In this document: positions 7,709 to 15,211 of the stretch, in pieces
Layout: every line of letters begins with the position of its first letter
Numbering within the stretch: position 1 is the stretch's first letter
NCBI GenBank assembly: GCA_021785115.1
Contig: JAJYGO010000244.1
Coordinates: 1-20,550, forward strand
DNA length: 20,550 bases
Source: Chloroflexota bacterium
Lineage (GTDB): Bacteria; Chloroflexota; Limnocylindria; Limnocylindrales; CSP1-4
Direction: 5' to 3'
The notes under the pieces: generated by a model
Databases searched by the model: none
What the model saw: only the letters and a program-made list of their open reading frames with translations
Told to the model about the DNA's origin: nothing
Translations under genes and position numbers: made by a program

Positions 7709-9007
7709 ATGCCCGATCCGACCGATCGCCCGCTCTGGCAGCGTGCCCCCGCGGGGGGATTCGGCTTCCTGCCGGTCGCCTCCGTGCTCCACGACGGGGC
7801 GACGGTCGACCGCCTCGTCGAGGCGCTGGGTCGCGTCCTCTCGGCCGTCGGCGGGAGGCGGGTCGGCGAGGAGGCGCTGGCCGAGCCGGAACCCCTCGTG
7901 TGCGTGGTCCTGACGGGGGGCACCGAGCGGCGGATCCTCGACCTGTGGGGGCGGCGCCAGGCGGCCGTCCGTGGTGAGCCGATCGCGCTCGTCGCCCACC
8001 CCGGGCACAACTCACTGCCCGCCGCGATGGAGACGCTCGCGAGGCTGGAGCAGCTCGGCGCCCGCGGACGCATCCTCTACCTGCGGGGGCCCGACGACGA
8101 GGATGGGCTCGCCAGCGTTGCGGCGGCCGCGCACGATCTCGACGTCCGCCGGTCGCTCCGCGCGAGCCGGATCGGCCTGGTCGGGGAGCCGTCCGACTGG
8201 CTCGTGGCGAGCAGCCCGTCGGCCGAGACCGTTCGCGCCGCGTGGGGGCCCGAGGTGGTTCGCCTCGACATCGGGGATGTCGTCCGGGACTACGCGGCGC
8301 GCGCCCCCGGCGAGGTGCGGGACCTCGCCGCCTCGGTCACCGCCGGCGCCACGGGCCTGCGAGACGTGACGGAGGGCGACGTGCTCGACGCCGCCCGCCT
8401 CCTGCCCGTCCTTCGCGAGGCTGCGGCGCGCGAGCGGCTCGATGCGATCACCGTCCGCTGCTTCGACCTGATCGCGGAGCTTCGAACGTCGGCCTGCGTG
8501 GCCCTCGCGCGGCTGAACGACGAGGGGCTGATCGCGGGCTGCGAGGGCGACGTCGTGAGCGCCGTCGGCATGCTGTGGGTGCACCGACTCCTCGGCCACC
8601 TTCCGTGGATGGCGAACCCGGCCCGCGTGGACCTGGCGGGGAACGCCGTCCTGCTCGCGCACTGCACGGTGCCGACGAGCCTCACGTCGGGCTACGGGCT
8701 CGAGACGCACTTCGAGTCGGGGCTCGGCGTCGGCGTGCGCGGCGAGCCCACGTTCGAGGACGTGACGCTCGCGCGCATCGGCGGGTCCGACATGCGCCGG
8801 CTCTGGCTGGCGGAGGGGCGGGTCGCGCCGGGCGAGCACCTCGAGGGCCTCTGCCGGACCCAGGTGGAGGTGCGCCTCGGCCGCGGGTCGGTCGCCGACC
8901 TCCTGCGAGCGCCTCTCGGCAACCACCTCCTCGTCGTGGAGGGGCACGAGGCCGACCGCCTGGAGGCCTGGTGGGAGCTGATGGTCCGCCATCCCCCCGA
9001 GGGCTAG
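7709..9007 (+). CDS. L-fucose/L-arabinose isomerase-like protein
   Basis: Protein of 432 residues that looks like the metal-dependent fucose/arabinose isomerase fold. The best markers are in the second half: L-A-R-L-N-D-E-G (266-273), C-E-G-D with E279, N-P-A-R-V-D with D308, L-L-A-H-C-T with H318, and G-N-H-L-L-V-V-E-G with H406. In FucI-type enzymes, a Glu, an Asp and a His bind the catalytic Mn. The N-terminal half has alternating beta strands (V-C-V-V-L-T-G-G at 64-71) and H-P-G-H-N-S-L. I chose ATG 7709, with GAGG 12 nt upstream, because the 87 codons before it read as low-complexity non-coding sequence. It is divergent from the nucleoside/sugar importer, so a role on the imported pentose or its phosphate is plausible. 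It is shorter than FucI (about 590 residues), and the reaction is not established. Confidence 0.75.
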   Translation: MPDPTDRPLWQRAPAGGFGFLPVASVLHDGATVDRLVEALGRVLSAVGGRRVGEEALAEPEPLVCVVLTGGTERRILDLWGRRQAAVRGEPIALVAHPGHNSLPAAMETLARLEQLGARGRILYLRGPDDEDGLASVAAAAHDLDVRRSLRASRIGLVGEPSDWLVASSPSAETVRAAWGPEVVRLDIGDVVRDYAARAPGEVRDLAASVTAGATGLRDVTEGDVLDAARLLPVLREAAARERLDAITVRCFDLIAELRTSACVALARLNDEGLIAGCEGDVVSAVGMLWVHRLLGHLPWMANPARVDLAGNAVLLAHCTVPTSLTSGYGLETHFESGLGVGVRGEPTFEDVTLARIGGSDMRRLWLAEGRVAPGEHLEGLCRTQVEVRLGRGSVADLLRAPLGNHLLVVEGHEADRLEAWWELMVRHPPEG

Positions 9008-9025
9008 GCTCGCTGCGCAGAATGG

Positions 9026-9052
9026 CGGAGCTGCCGCTGCGGCCCGGCTCCG
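9026..9052 (+). terminator. Probable terminator after isomerase-like gene
   Basis: Starting 19 nt after the stop, nested pairs form: CGGAGC (9026-9031) with GCTCCG (9047-9052), and inside them GCCG (9033-9036) with CGGC (9040-9043) around a CTG loop. There is no T-tract, which is common for high-GC Actinomycetota. Confidence 0.45.
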
Positions 9053-9500
9053 GAAGAGTGCCGGCTCTAGGAGGTGATATCGCGCCGTATCGAAGGAATG
9101 GAGTTCGCCCCGCCTCCTCGCCAACCCCGAGCGTGGGCGCTGAGCCGGAGCAGGAAGTGCTCCCAGTCGGCGGCGCAGCGTTCGAAGCACTCCAGATGGG
9201 GGACGAGGTGAGAAGAGCCCCTTGCGAACCACGACAGATGTGTGCGCGCCGGGAAGAATGCGAGACGCCAGCCTTCTGATGGCGGGCAGGTCCTCGACCG
9301 GGACAGCGCCGCACTCGGGCCCCGAGGCGGGCTGCTCGACCTCGCCTGTGGCAGGGGGCAATACCCGGACCTCGACCGGGCCCCTGCATCGGTGCCGCTC
9401 CGACCCGTGGAGGCCCCGCTAGACTTCCTTCGTGCCCAACGACGCGTGTGGCGCGAGTTTTCTGCCAGGTTCTCTGCCAGCCCCGCCCCCGCCCTCGCCC

Positions 9501-9670
9501 TCGTGCCCTCGTCGGACTGGGCCAAAACCCCCATCAGTGCTGGTCAGAGGCTTGTATGAGAGTGACCAGGTAACGCGGAATGGCCGTTTTGGTAACGCGA
9601 TAATTCGGACTTCCGCGGACACTTGGCGAGGTCCTCTGCCGCAGGGAAGTCGTGCCTTCGTCGGACCGGG
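9501..9670. repeat. Imperfect 21-bp direct repeat pair
   Basis: Positions 9501-9521 and 9650-9670 match at 19 of 21 bases (TCGTGCC-TCGTCGGAC-GGG, differing at two pyrimidines). Each is preceded by a CTCTGCC motif (9473-9479 and 9634-9640). The two copies are 149 bp apart, start to start, in the gene-poor gap. The origin is unknown. Confidence 0.6.
9540..9599. repeat. Inverted repeat followed by 22-bp-spaced direct repeats
   Basis: CTGGTCA (9540-9546) and TGACCAG (9563-9569) form a 7-bp inverted repeat. It abuts two exact copies of GGTAACGCG at 9569-9577 and 9591-9599. The 22-bp spacing, two helical turns, is what paired protein-binding sites often show. This could be an element end or a control site; no adjacent gene start explains it. 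Confidence 0.5.
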
Positions 9671-9735
9671 GTCGAGCCTCTTCACCTCGCCGGCGCAACC
9701 GGAGAGCCCCTCCAGATCGTGAACGGAGAGACCCT

Positions 9736-9748
9736 CCGGCGTCGCCGG
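9736..9748 (-). terminator. Weak hairpin downstream of the APC permease
   Basis: CCGGC-GNC-GCCGG forms a 5-bp stem with a 3-nt loop, about 30 nt after the permease stop on the minus strand. It has no T-tract and could be chance in GC-rich DNA. Confidence 0.25.
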
Positions 9749-9777
9749 GCCGACCCCTCGGGCCGACAACGAGGCAG

Positions 9778-11214
9778 CTATGCCTGGACCATCGCCTCCT
9801 CGGCCCCCTCCAGCAGTGCGGGCGCACGCTCAAGGACCCCCGGTCTCGCCCGGAGGAACAGCATGTACAAGAGACCCAGCGCGATGAGCGCGAGCGTGAG
9901 CCAGGGCAGGTACTTGTAGGGGGCGGGTTGGCCCGGCTGCAGGTCTCCCCAGATCGGGATACCAAGGACCACGATCCCGACGATGGGGGTGACGAGCCAC
10001 GTCCACCAATGTCCGTGCTCGCCGGTGCGGCGGTGTCTTTTCCACTGAACGATCAGCGCGACATTCGCCATCACGTACATGAGGACGAGGCCGAGGATCC
10101 CGTAGGTCCCGAGGAATCCCGCGGCCGTGCCCGGGTCGGTGAACGCCGTCGAGACGACCCCGATGAGGACACTCGGGGCGACGAAGGCGATCGCGGCCGC
10201 CCACGGCGTGCGGAACCGGGGGCTCACCGCGGCCAGGCTGCGACTCCACAGGCCCCCGCGCGCCCCGCCGAAGATCACCCGCGAGGTCTGGGTGTTCGCG
10301 GCGACATACGAGCTCGTGACGCTCGACAGGAAGATCCAGGTGATGAGCGGTGCCGCGAAAGAGAGGAACTGCTTGGCGGCAGTCTGGAAGGGGTTCGCGT
10401 CGGCGGCCAGGGTCCCGACGTTGTGCGTGCCGAAGGCGATGACCAGCGCGTAGGAACCCAACACGTACAGCAGGCCGCTCACCAGGACGGTTCCGAGCAC
10501 CGCGATGGGCACGTTCTTCCTCGGATTCCTGGTCTCCTCGGCCAGCGCTGCGGACGCCTCGAACCCACCGAACGCCAGGATCGCGAGCGAGAAGGCCACC
10601 AGGACGTCCTTGGCGGCCGCACCACCACCGAGGGAGGTGAAGGGCGTGAGGGAAAGGCCATGCGCCCCGCCGTGGAACAGGATCGCGAGGCTGAGAGCAA
10701 GAAGAAGGACAACCTCGAATGCATAGAGCACGATGCTCGTGCGAACGCCGACCTTCAATCCCAGGATCACTGGGATCGTGACCAGCGCCCCGTAGATGAT
10801 CGTGACGATCTGGGTGATCCCCCAGAGGTGCGGATTCCCGAGGACGTTCTGGACGATGTAGCTCCCCACAAACACATAGATGCCGGCGAAGGCGACGATG
10901 TAGCCGACGATCGTGATCACCCCGACCGTCACCGCGGTCTTCGGGCCGATGGCCCTCGCGATGTAGGTGAGGAACGAGCCGGCGCTCGGGTACAGCTTGG
11001 AGAACTGCGCCAGGGTGCTCGCGGTTGCAGCCACGCCAACCATGCTGATCAAGAACACCAGGGGAAGCGACGCCCCCGCGAGCCCCGCCATCACGCCGGT
11101 CGTGAAGAACAGGTTGAATGCGGGCGCCACCTGTGCAAGGCCCGGCATCAGAACTTCGAGCAGGCCGATCTGACCTCGCTCGAGACCCACCTCACTCCCG
11201 CGTTGTTGCTGCAC
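9778..11214 (-). CDS. APC-superfamily amino acid permease
   Basis: Inner-membrane secondary transporter of 478 residues with about twelve hydrophobic segments. The start of the core, G-Q-I-G-L-L-E-V-L-M-P-G-L-A-Q-V-A-P (about 14-31), and the helix with F-G-G-F-E-A-S-A-A-L-A-E-E-T-R-N-P are classic APC (AAT/APA-type) signatures; the second marks the TM6 substrate site and the following loop. The start is GTG 11214, four bases after the hydrolase stop, with GGGAGGGGG 7 nt upstream. An alternative in-frame ATG at 11325 would overlap the hydrolase by about 100 nt and has a low-complexity N-terminus. It is the last gene of the M20/GntR/hydrolase set, so it probably imports the amino acid or amide that the two hydrolases act on. 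The substrate cannot be read from sequence. Confidence 0.92.
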   Translation of the reverse strand: MQQQRGSEVGLERGQIGLLEVLMPGLAQVAPAFNLFFTTGVMAGLAGASLPLVFLISMVGVAATASTLAQFSKLYPSAGSFLTYIARAIGPKTAVTVGVITIVGYIVAFAGIYVFVGSYIVQNVLGNPHLWGITQIVTIIYGALVTIPVILGLKVGVRTSIVLYAFEVVLLLALSLAILFHGGAHGLSLTPFTSLGGGAAAKDVLVAFSLAILAFGGFEASAALAEETRNPRKNVPIAVLGTVLVSGLLYVLGSYALVIAFGTHNVGTLAADANPFQTAAKQFLSFAAPLITWIFLSSVTSSYVAANTQTSRVIFGGARGGLWSRSLAAVSPRFRTPWAAAIAFVAPSVLIGVVSTAFTDPGTAAGFLGTYGILGLVLMYVMANVALIVQWKRHRRTGEHGHWWTWLVTPIVGIVVLGIPIWGDLQPGQPAPYKYLPWLTLALIALGLLYMLFLRARPGVLERAPALLEGAEEAMVQA

Positions 11215-11218
11215 GGTC

Positions 11219-12022
11219 CTACCCCCTCCCGTGTCGACCAACGAACTCGAGGAACGTCTCGTTGAATTCCTTGGGGTGCTCCCACAGGCACGCGTGACCG
11301 CCCTTAGTCGTGCTCCACTCGGCACCGGGGGTCCCCTCGTGTAGGCGCTTGGACAGCGCCACCGGGATCAGGATGTCCTGCTCCCCGGCGAGCACCATCG
11401 TCGGCGTCTTGATCTCGGACAGCCTTGCGGTGGTGTCGTGCTCCTGGATGACGTTCAGCTGGGCGAGGTACGCGGCGGTCGGCTGCGCCATGAACCGCAT
11501 CGCGTTCTCGAATTCGGCGAGCTCCTCCCCGCGCTCTTCGAAGAAGGGCACCGTGAAGGCCCAGAGAGTGACATCGCGCATCACGAACGGGACGCCGAGC
11601 ACGGGCGCCATGTCGGCCCACATGGAAAACATCCGCGAGCAGAAGGGTCCGGGCGCGGCGTAGGTGCAGGCGAACGTCGCCGTACGCAGATCGCCCGGAT
11701 AGGCGAGCGCGTACTCCTGGGCGATCATGCCGCCCATCGAGACGCCCATCAGATGGAAGTCGGTGATGCCAAGGTGGTCGACCAACCCCTTGGCGTCGTC
11801 GGCGAGCATGCGGCTCGTGTAGGGGCCGACGGGCTTGGAGGTCTCGCCCACGCCCCGGTTGTCGAAGCGCAGCACGCGATACCCGGCCGCGAGGAGGTCT
11901 TCGACCTGGAACACCCAGGTCTCCAGGTCATCGGCGAGCCCGTTGATCAGCACGATCGTCTCGTCGCCGTCGCCCTCCAGTCGGTAGTTGATCTCGATGC
12001 CGTTGATGCTTGCCGTGGGCAT
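11219..12022 (-). CDS. Alpha/beta-fold hydrolase (enol-lactonase/esterase-like)
   Basis: Cytoplasmic hydrolase of 267 residues. The catalytic triad is visible: Ser95 in the nucleophile elbow G-V-S-M-G-G (93-98), Asp216 in G-E-Q-D-I-L-I-P, and His243 in G-G-H-A-C-L-W-E-H-P. The oxyanion/HGxP-equivalent segment is L-I-N-G-L-A-D-D (25-32), and F-D-N-R-G-V-G follows at 53-59. This layout is closest to 3-oxoadipate enol-lactonase and related C-C or ester hydrolases, but the family is broad. ATG 12022 has GAGGGGG a few nt upstream. The open frame continues to 12631, but only as antisense of the GntR gene. It sits between the GntR regulator (26 nt) and the permease (4 nt), so it is in the same transcript. 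It probably cleaves an ester, lactone or amide of the imported substrate. Confidence 0.9.
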   Translation of the reverse strand: MPTASINGIEINYRLEGDGDETIVLINGLADDLETWVFQVEDLLAAGYRVLRFDNRGVGETSKPVGPYTSRMLADDAKGLVDHLGITDFHLMGVSMGGMIAQEYALAYPGDLRTATFACTYAAPGPFCSRMFSMWADMAPVLGVPFVMRDVTLWAFTVPFFEERGEELAEFENAMRFMAQPTAAYLAQLNVIQEHDTTARLSEIKTPTMVLAGEQDILIPVALSKRLHEGTPGAEWSTTKGGHACLWEHPKEFNETFLEFVGRHGRG

Positions 12023-12048
12023 ATGACCCCCTCTCCTGCCGTCGTTTC

Positions 12049-12912
12049 CTACGCACGCCGGGCCGACCGACCCGTGCGAGTGCCTCGGGCGCCGACGCGT
12101 GGTCTGTCGTCGGGTACCTGTTGCTCGCTCTCCCCACCCCCCTGAGCAATGGTCCGCACATGCACTCGAGCCATGAGTTCCCGCAGCATCCCTTCGGTCA
12201 GGGAGAAGTGTTCGGCGGCAAGTGCGGCCGCACGTGCGGGTTGGCCATCGAGGACCGCTGCTGCGAGACGCGGATGCTGACGCAAGGCCCGCCGGCGGAC
12301 CTCGGGACTGTATGGTTCGGCCTGGAAGCCGAGGCTGATCTCGTTTCGGATCTTCAGGCTGAGATCCTCCAGATAGGGGTTCTGGGTGGCCCTGGCGATG
12401 GCCAGGTGCAGGGCAAGATCGGCTGCCCTGGACGATTCCCGGTCGTCTCCGGCCCGCTCGTACTGCGCAAGCGCCCGGCGAATGGCGCGCACGTCCGATG
12501 GCCTGCGCCGCTCGGCTGCTGTCCGGGCGATCTGCCGTTCCACGAGGTGTCGGAAGTCGAAGAGGTGCTCCAAGCGATCCCATTCGGGCTGGAGCACCCT
12601 TGCGACCATCTCCTCGGCTTCGGGACCCCATCCCGCCTCGACGAACGCCCCGCCGGCCCGTCCGCGCCGAACGCTCACATAGCCCGCTCCCGCGAGCCGT
12701 TGGATCGCTTCGCGCACCGTGGCACGGCTCACCCCGAGCATCACGGCGAGCTCGCGCTCCGCCGGCAGTCGCTGTCCTGGCACGAACTCCCCGAGTGCGA
12801 TCGCGGTCACCAGACGCTCGGCGATGCGCTCGCCAGCGTTTCGCATGGAAAGCGGTTGCAGCAACGCCGCTGGATCGCTTGCGGCAAGCCGCGGCTCCCG
12901 GTCCGGTCTCAT
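12049..12912 (-). CDS. GntR-family regulator, FadR/FCD subfamily
   Basis: DNA-binding regulator of 287 residues. The winged helix-turn-helix at about 24-91 has the GntR signature L-P-A-E-R-E-L-A and S-R-A-T-V-R-E-A-I-Q-R-L, with wing residues R-R-G-R-A-G-G-A-F-V. The C-terminal FCD domain (about 115-245) has the expected metal/ligand residues D165, H169, H213 and H235. The last 30 residues are a polar Arg/Gly tail, not typical of the family. ATG 12912 overlaps the stop of the M20 gene (ATGA), so regulator and enzyme are coupled. FadR/FCD proteins usually repress catabolic operons and respond to carboxylic acids. Here the likely target is the promoter upstream of the M20 gene at about 14232-14304. 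Confidence 0.93.
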   Translation of the reverse strand: MRPDREPRLAASDPAALLQPLSMRNAGERIAERLVTAIALGEFVPGQRLPAERELAVMLGVSRATVREAIQRLAGAGYVSVRRGRAGGAFVEAGWGPEAEEMVARVLQPEWDRLEHLFDFRHLVERQIARTAAERRRPSDVRAIRRALAQYERAGDDRESSRAADLALHLAIARATQNPYLEDLSLKIRNEISLGFQAEPYSPEVRRRALRQHPRLAAAVLDGQPARAAALAAEHFSLTEGMLRELMARVHVRTIAQGGGESEQQVPDDRPRVGARGTRTGRSARRA

Positions 12913-14231
12913 GCCCGACCTGCCTTCAGATCGAGAAGGCCACCCGACAGCGCCCACGACGCGATGAAGCGTGCAAGCGTGCGGGCTCCCTCCACGATGC
13001 TTGCGAGTTCAACCGCTTCATCGACGCCGTGGATGTTGCGGGTTCGCGGCCCGTATGCGATGGCCGGACAACCGAACTGGTTCAGGTAGAAGCGCGCGTC
13101 GGTTGTGCTCCCCAGTACAACGCGCTTCGGCGGGACACCGTGGGCATCGGCGTGCGCGGCTGCCAGTGCCTCGGCCAGAGGATGATCCTCGGCCAACAGA
13201 TAGCCCTCGGCTCGAAACCCGGTCGGATGCACCACGGGAGGATGCTCCCGGAGCCACGCGTCGTCCCGGGCGGCCTCGGCCACCACCTCGCGGACACGCC
13301 GGAGCGCCTCGTCCGGGGACCAGGAGCGTGGGAACCCGATGCGCACACCGAGTTGGGCGGTTGGCGGAACGCTCGAGCGCCAGTCGCCCGCCCGCATGGT
13401 CCCGACGTTCACGTTGTAGGGGTGGGCCACGGCAGCGAGGGCTGGATCCTTCTCCTCGGCGTTCATCGCATGCTCGAAAGCCCCAAGCGCCTGGACAATC
13501 GCGAACGCGGCTTGGACGGGGTTCACTGCCCGGTCCGCCGATTCCGCGTGCGCGGCGCGCCCCGCAATCTCGATGTCGATCCAGAGAATCCCGACCCCTC
13601 CGAGCAGCAGGTCTAGACCCGAGGGCTCCAGCAAGACGACCGCATCCCCGAGCACGCCCTGACGCGCGGCAGCCAACGTGCCGTTTCCCGTGCACTCCTC
13701 TTCGATGACGGACAGGAACCAGAGGGGCGAGACGGCCAAGGCATCTGGCATCGCCCGTGCGAGCGCGGCAATGGCCAGGGTTCCCATGGCGAACCCACCC
13801 TTCATGTCTCCTGCGCCTCGTCCGACGAGCCAGCCGTCGGTGCGAGTTGCTGCGTAAGGAGCACTGGACCAGGGGCCGGTTTCCGCAGGGACGACGTCGA
13901 TGTGTCCGTTCAGCAAGAGAACCGGGCCCGGGCCAGCAGCAAGGCGTCCGAGGACGTTGTAGCGACGTTCGTAGGGTCCTTGCGGCACGCCCGCCGCCGG
14001 ATCCGCTGCGATGAAGTCCGGAACGGTGAGTGGCTCAGTTCGAAAACCGAGGCGGGTCAGCTCTTCGGCAACGATGTCTTGGGCGATCTGCTCCCGCCCG
14101 ACCGTGCTCGGCGCCCCGACGAGGCGCTCAAGAAACCGGAACGCCGTCTCGGCCTCAGCTGCGACGGCTGCATCGACCGGGTCCCAGTCGACCTCGGTCA
14201 GGATGGAGTGAATCGATGCCTGGTTGTTCAT
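12909..14231 (-). CDS. M20-family metallohydrolase (ArgE/DapE-type deacylase or peptidase)
   Basis: Zinc hydrolase of 440 residues. Metal and catalytic residues are in the expected order: H110-x-D112 (N-G-H-I-D-V-V-P), bridging D142 (G-R-G-A-G-D-M-K-G-G), catalytic E177-E178 (V-I-E-E-E-C), E202 (L-L-E-P-S-G) and H401 (N-I-H-G-V-D-E-A). The dimerisation/lid domain lies at about 213-330. ATG 14231 lacks a clear ribosome site. An in-frame TTG at 14246, five codons upstream, has AAGGA exactly 7 nt before it and may be the true start. It is the first gene of the cassette. Family members remove acyl groups from amino acids or split small amides. With an APC permease and a second hydrolase downstream, N-acyl amino acid or amide breakdown is the best guess. 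Confidence 0.92.
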   Translation of the reverse strand: MNNQASIHSILTEVDWDPVDAAVAAEAETAFRFLERLVGAPSTVGREQIAQDIVAEELTRLGFRTEPLTVPDFIAADPAAGVPQGPYERRYNVLGRLAAGPGPVLLLNGHIDVVPAETGPWSSAPYAATRTDGWLVGRGAGDMKGGFAMGTLAIAALARAMPDALAVSPLWFLSVIEEECTGNGTLAAARQGVLGDAVVLLEPSGLDLLLGGVGILWIDIEIAGRAAHAESADRAVNPVQAAFAIVQALGAFEHAMNAEEKDPALAAVAHPYNVNVGTMRAGDWRSSVPPTAQLGVRIGFPRSWSPDEALRRVREVVAEAARDDAWLREHPPVVHPTGFRAEGYLLAEDHPLAEALAAAHADAHGVPPKRVVLGSTTDARFYLNQFGCPAIAYGPRTRNIHGVDEAVELASIVEGARTLARFIASWALSGGLLDLKAGRA

Positions 14232-14304
14232 GAGGAAATGGTCCAAAGACCTGTCCTTAACTCCTTTGCCGCAGTGTATGCGACCTGTCAAGAGGGGTAC
14301 CCGG
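14232..14304. promoter_or_regulatory. Divergent promoter region between M20 operon and HTH gene
   Basis: On the minus strand there is an exact TTGACA (14291-14286) facing the M20 operon, but no good -10 box at 16-18 nt. On the plus strand, AGAGGGG (14291-14297) is a strong ribosome site 7 nt before ATG 14305. A GntR operator could sit here; no clear FadR-type palindrome was recognised. Confidence 0.35.
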
Positions 14305-14447
14305 ATGACGGCGGCCCTCTTCGCCAGCGTTGCAGCAGGTGAGGTGGTAAGGCCGCCCTCGAGCTGCAGAGCTTCCGGGCTACCGACCTCGCGCAGCGCC
14401 TGAGCATCACCCCCCAAGCAGCGAACAACCGGCTTGGGACCGTCCTG
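14305..14447 (+). pseudogene. Frameshifted N-terminal part of the HTH/transposase-like gene
   Basis: ATG 14305 has an excellent ribosome site (AGAGGGG, 7 nt) and begins M-T-A-A-L-F-A-S-V-A-A-G-E, then runs into junk and stops at 14403. In the next frame, open from 14343 directly after a TGA at 14340-14342, the sequence reads G-G-K-A-A-L-E-L-Q-S-F and then a helix-turn-helix, R-A-T-D-L-A-Q-R-L and S-I-T-P-Q-A-A-N-N-R-L. It continues in frame into the ORF at 14448 but has no ATG, GTG or TTG of its own. A single missing base near 14341-14348 would join the two parts, for example GAGGTGG in place of GAGGGTGG. This is either a mutation, a sequencing/assembly error, or less likely a programmed -1 shift. 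Confidence 0.55.
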
Positions 14448-15056
14448 GTGAACCGGCCGAGGGCCAAGGCCAACCCGAAGATCAAGGGGAGATCCATCGG
14501 CAAGCGCGAGGCCGCAGAGGAGATGGTCGAGCGAAAGGTGCTTGTGTGTCCCGACGGCGCCACCGAGGAGTTGCTCGTCCACCAGGTGGACGGGGAGCTC
14601 GGGATCCTGGAGCTCACCGAGGACGGGAGCTATGTGCCCGTGCGGCTCGAGCCAGCGGAGCTCATCGTGAACCAGAACGAGAACCAGAACGGGGGATCTG
14701 GCCGCTACCGTCCCTACCTCGAGCTTCGCCTGCCCCCCGAGATCGCGCTTCGCACCGGCAGGCGCACGATCACCGTGGCCCTGTACCAGACCGCCGAGGA
14801 CAAGAAGCGCGGCTACCTTCGCACCGCCCACGTGCGGGCGATCGGGCCGGGGAACCCCGACTTCTCCATCTACCGCACCATGCGCGGGGACTCCGAGTCG
14901 CTGAACCGCACGGTCGAGGACTCCTTGTACCGCCACCACCGGGCCCACAGCGAGGGCGCTGACCGCCAGCAGGTGGACATGCTGGGGCTCGCGGGGCTCA
15001 TCAACGCGCTGACGCGCGAGCGGATGCGCCAGGCGTCGCTGCGCGCGGCCGCCTAA
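14448..15056 (+). CDS. Uncharacterised protein with transposase-like C-terminus (5' end probably frameshifted)
   Basis: The ORF of 202 residues starts at GTG 14448, with no good ribosome site. The frame is open upstream to 14343 and there encodes a helix-turn-helix. Together with the start at 14305, the original protein was probably about 250 residues. Residues 30-75 look like mixed beta strands, 76-86 are an Asn/Gln/Gly-rich linker, and 87-202 form a basic domain. This last part has G-D-S-E-S-L-N-R (147-154), then R-A-H-S-E-G-A-D-R-Q-Q-V-D-M-L-G and L-I-N-A-L-T. From memory, the E-S-x-N-R / R-Q / N-A pattern resembles the end of actinobacterial DDE-type transposases, where the Glu is catalytic. 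No matching upstream Asp residues are seen, so catalysis is unlikely. It could be a domesticated or truncated element. No terminal inverted repeats were found. The function is unknown. Confidence 0.6.
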   Translation: MNRPRAKANPKIKGRSIGKREAAEEMVERKVLVCPDGATEELLVHQVDGELGILELTEDGSYVPVRLEPAELIVNQNENQNGGSGRYRPYLELRLPPEIALRTGRRTITVALYQTAEDKKRGYLRTAHVRAIGPGNPDFSIYRTMRGDSESLNRTVEDSLYRHHRAHSEGADRQQVDMLGLAGLINALTRERMRQASLRAAA

Positions 15057-15211
15057 CCTCGTTCCCACGACCGAGGGCCTCCCTACGACGCCCTGATCAC
15101 GGGCACGACGACCCATTCGACCCGTTCACCCCTGCAAGGCTCCCATCCACGCCGGATACTCGCTTGAGGGTCGTTCGCCGGGGGTTTTGTCCTACCATTT
15201 GGCCAAGTCCC

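Larger units (their letters stand above)
9053..9777. other. Gene-poor 725-nt gap between convergent genes
   Basis: No ORF here is convincing. The minus frame 9534-9067 has a plausible-looking C-terminal third, rich in aromatic residues, His and Cys, but an Arg/Ser-rich N-terminal half. It may be a decayed gene or chance. The stretch contains a near-perfect 16S anti-SD complement, AGGAGGTGAT (9069-9078), with no sensible ORF behind it, a C-rich run at 9477-9500, and several short repeats listed separately. It reads as a relic or recombination scar. Confidence 0.5.

Noticed and set aside
9069..9078. AGGAGGTGAT, complement of the 16S rRNA 3' end
   Set aside because: No rRNA sequence surrounds it and no plausible ORF follows at the right distance; treated as chance or relic.
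9652..11265. Long plus-strand ORF (537 residues) opposite the permease
   Set aside because: Asp/Glu/Arg/His-rich antisense shadow of a membrane protein; the minus frame carries APC signatures.
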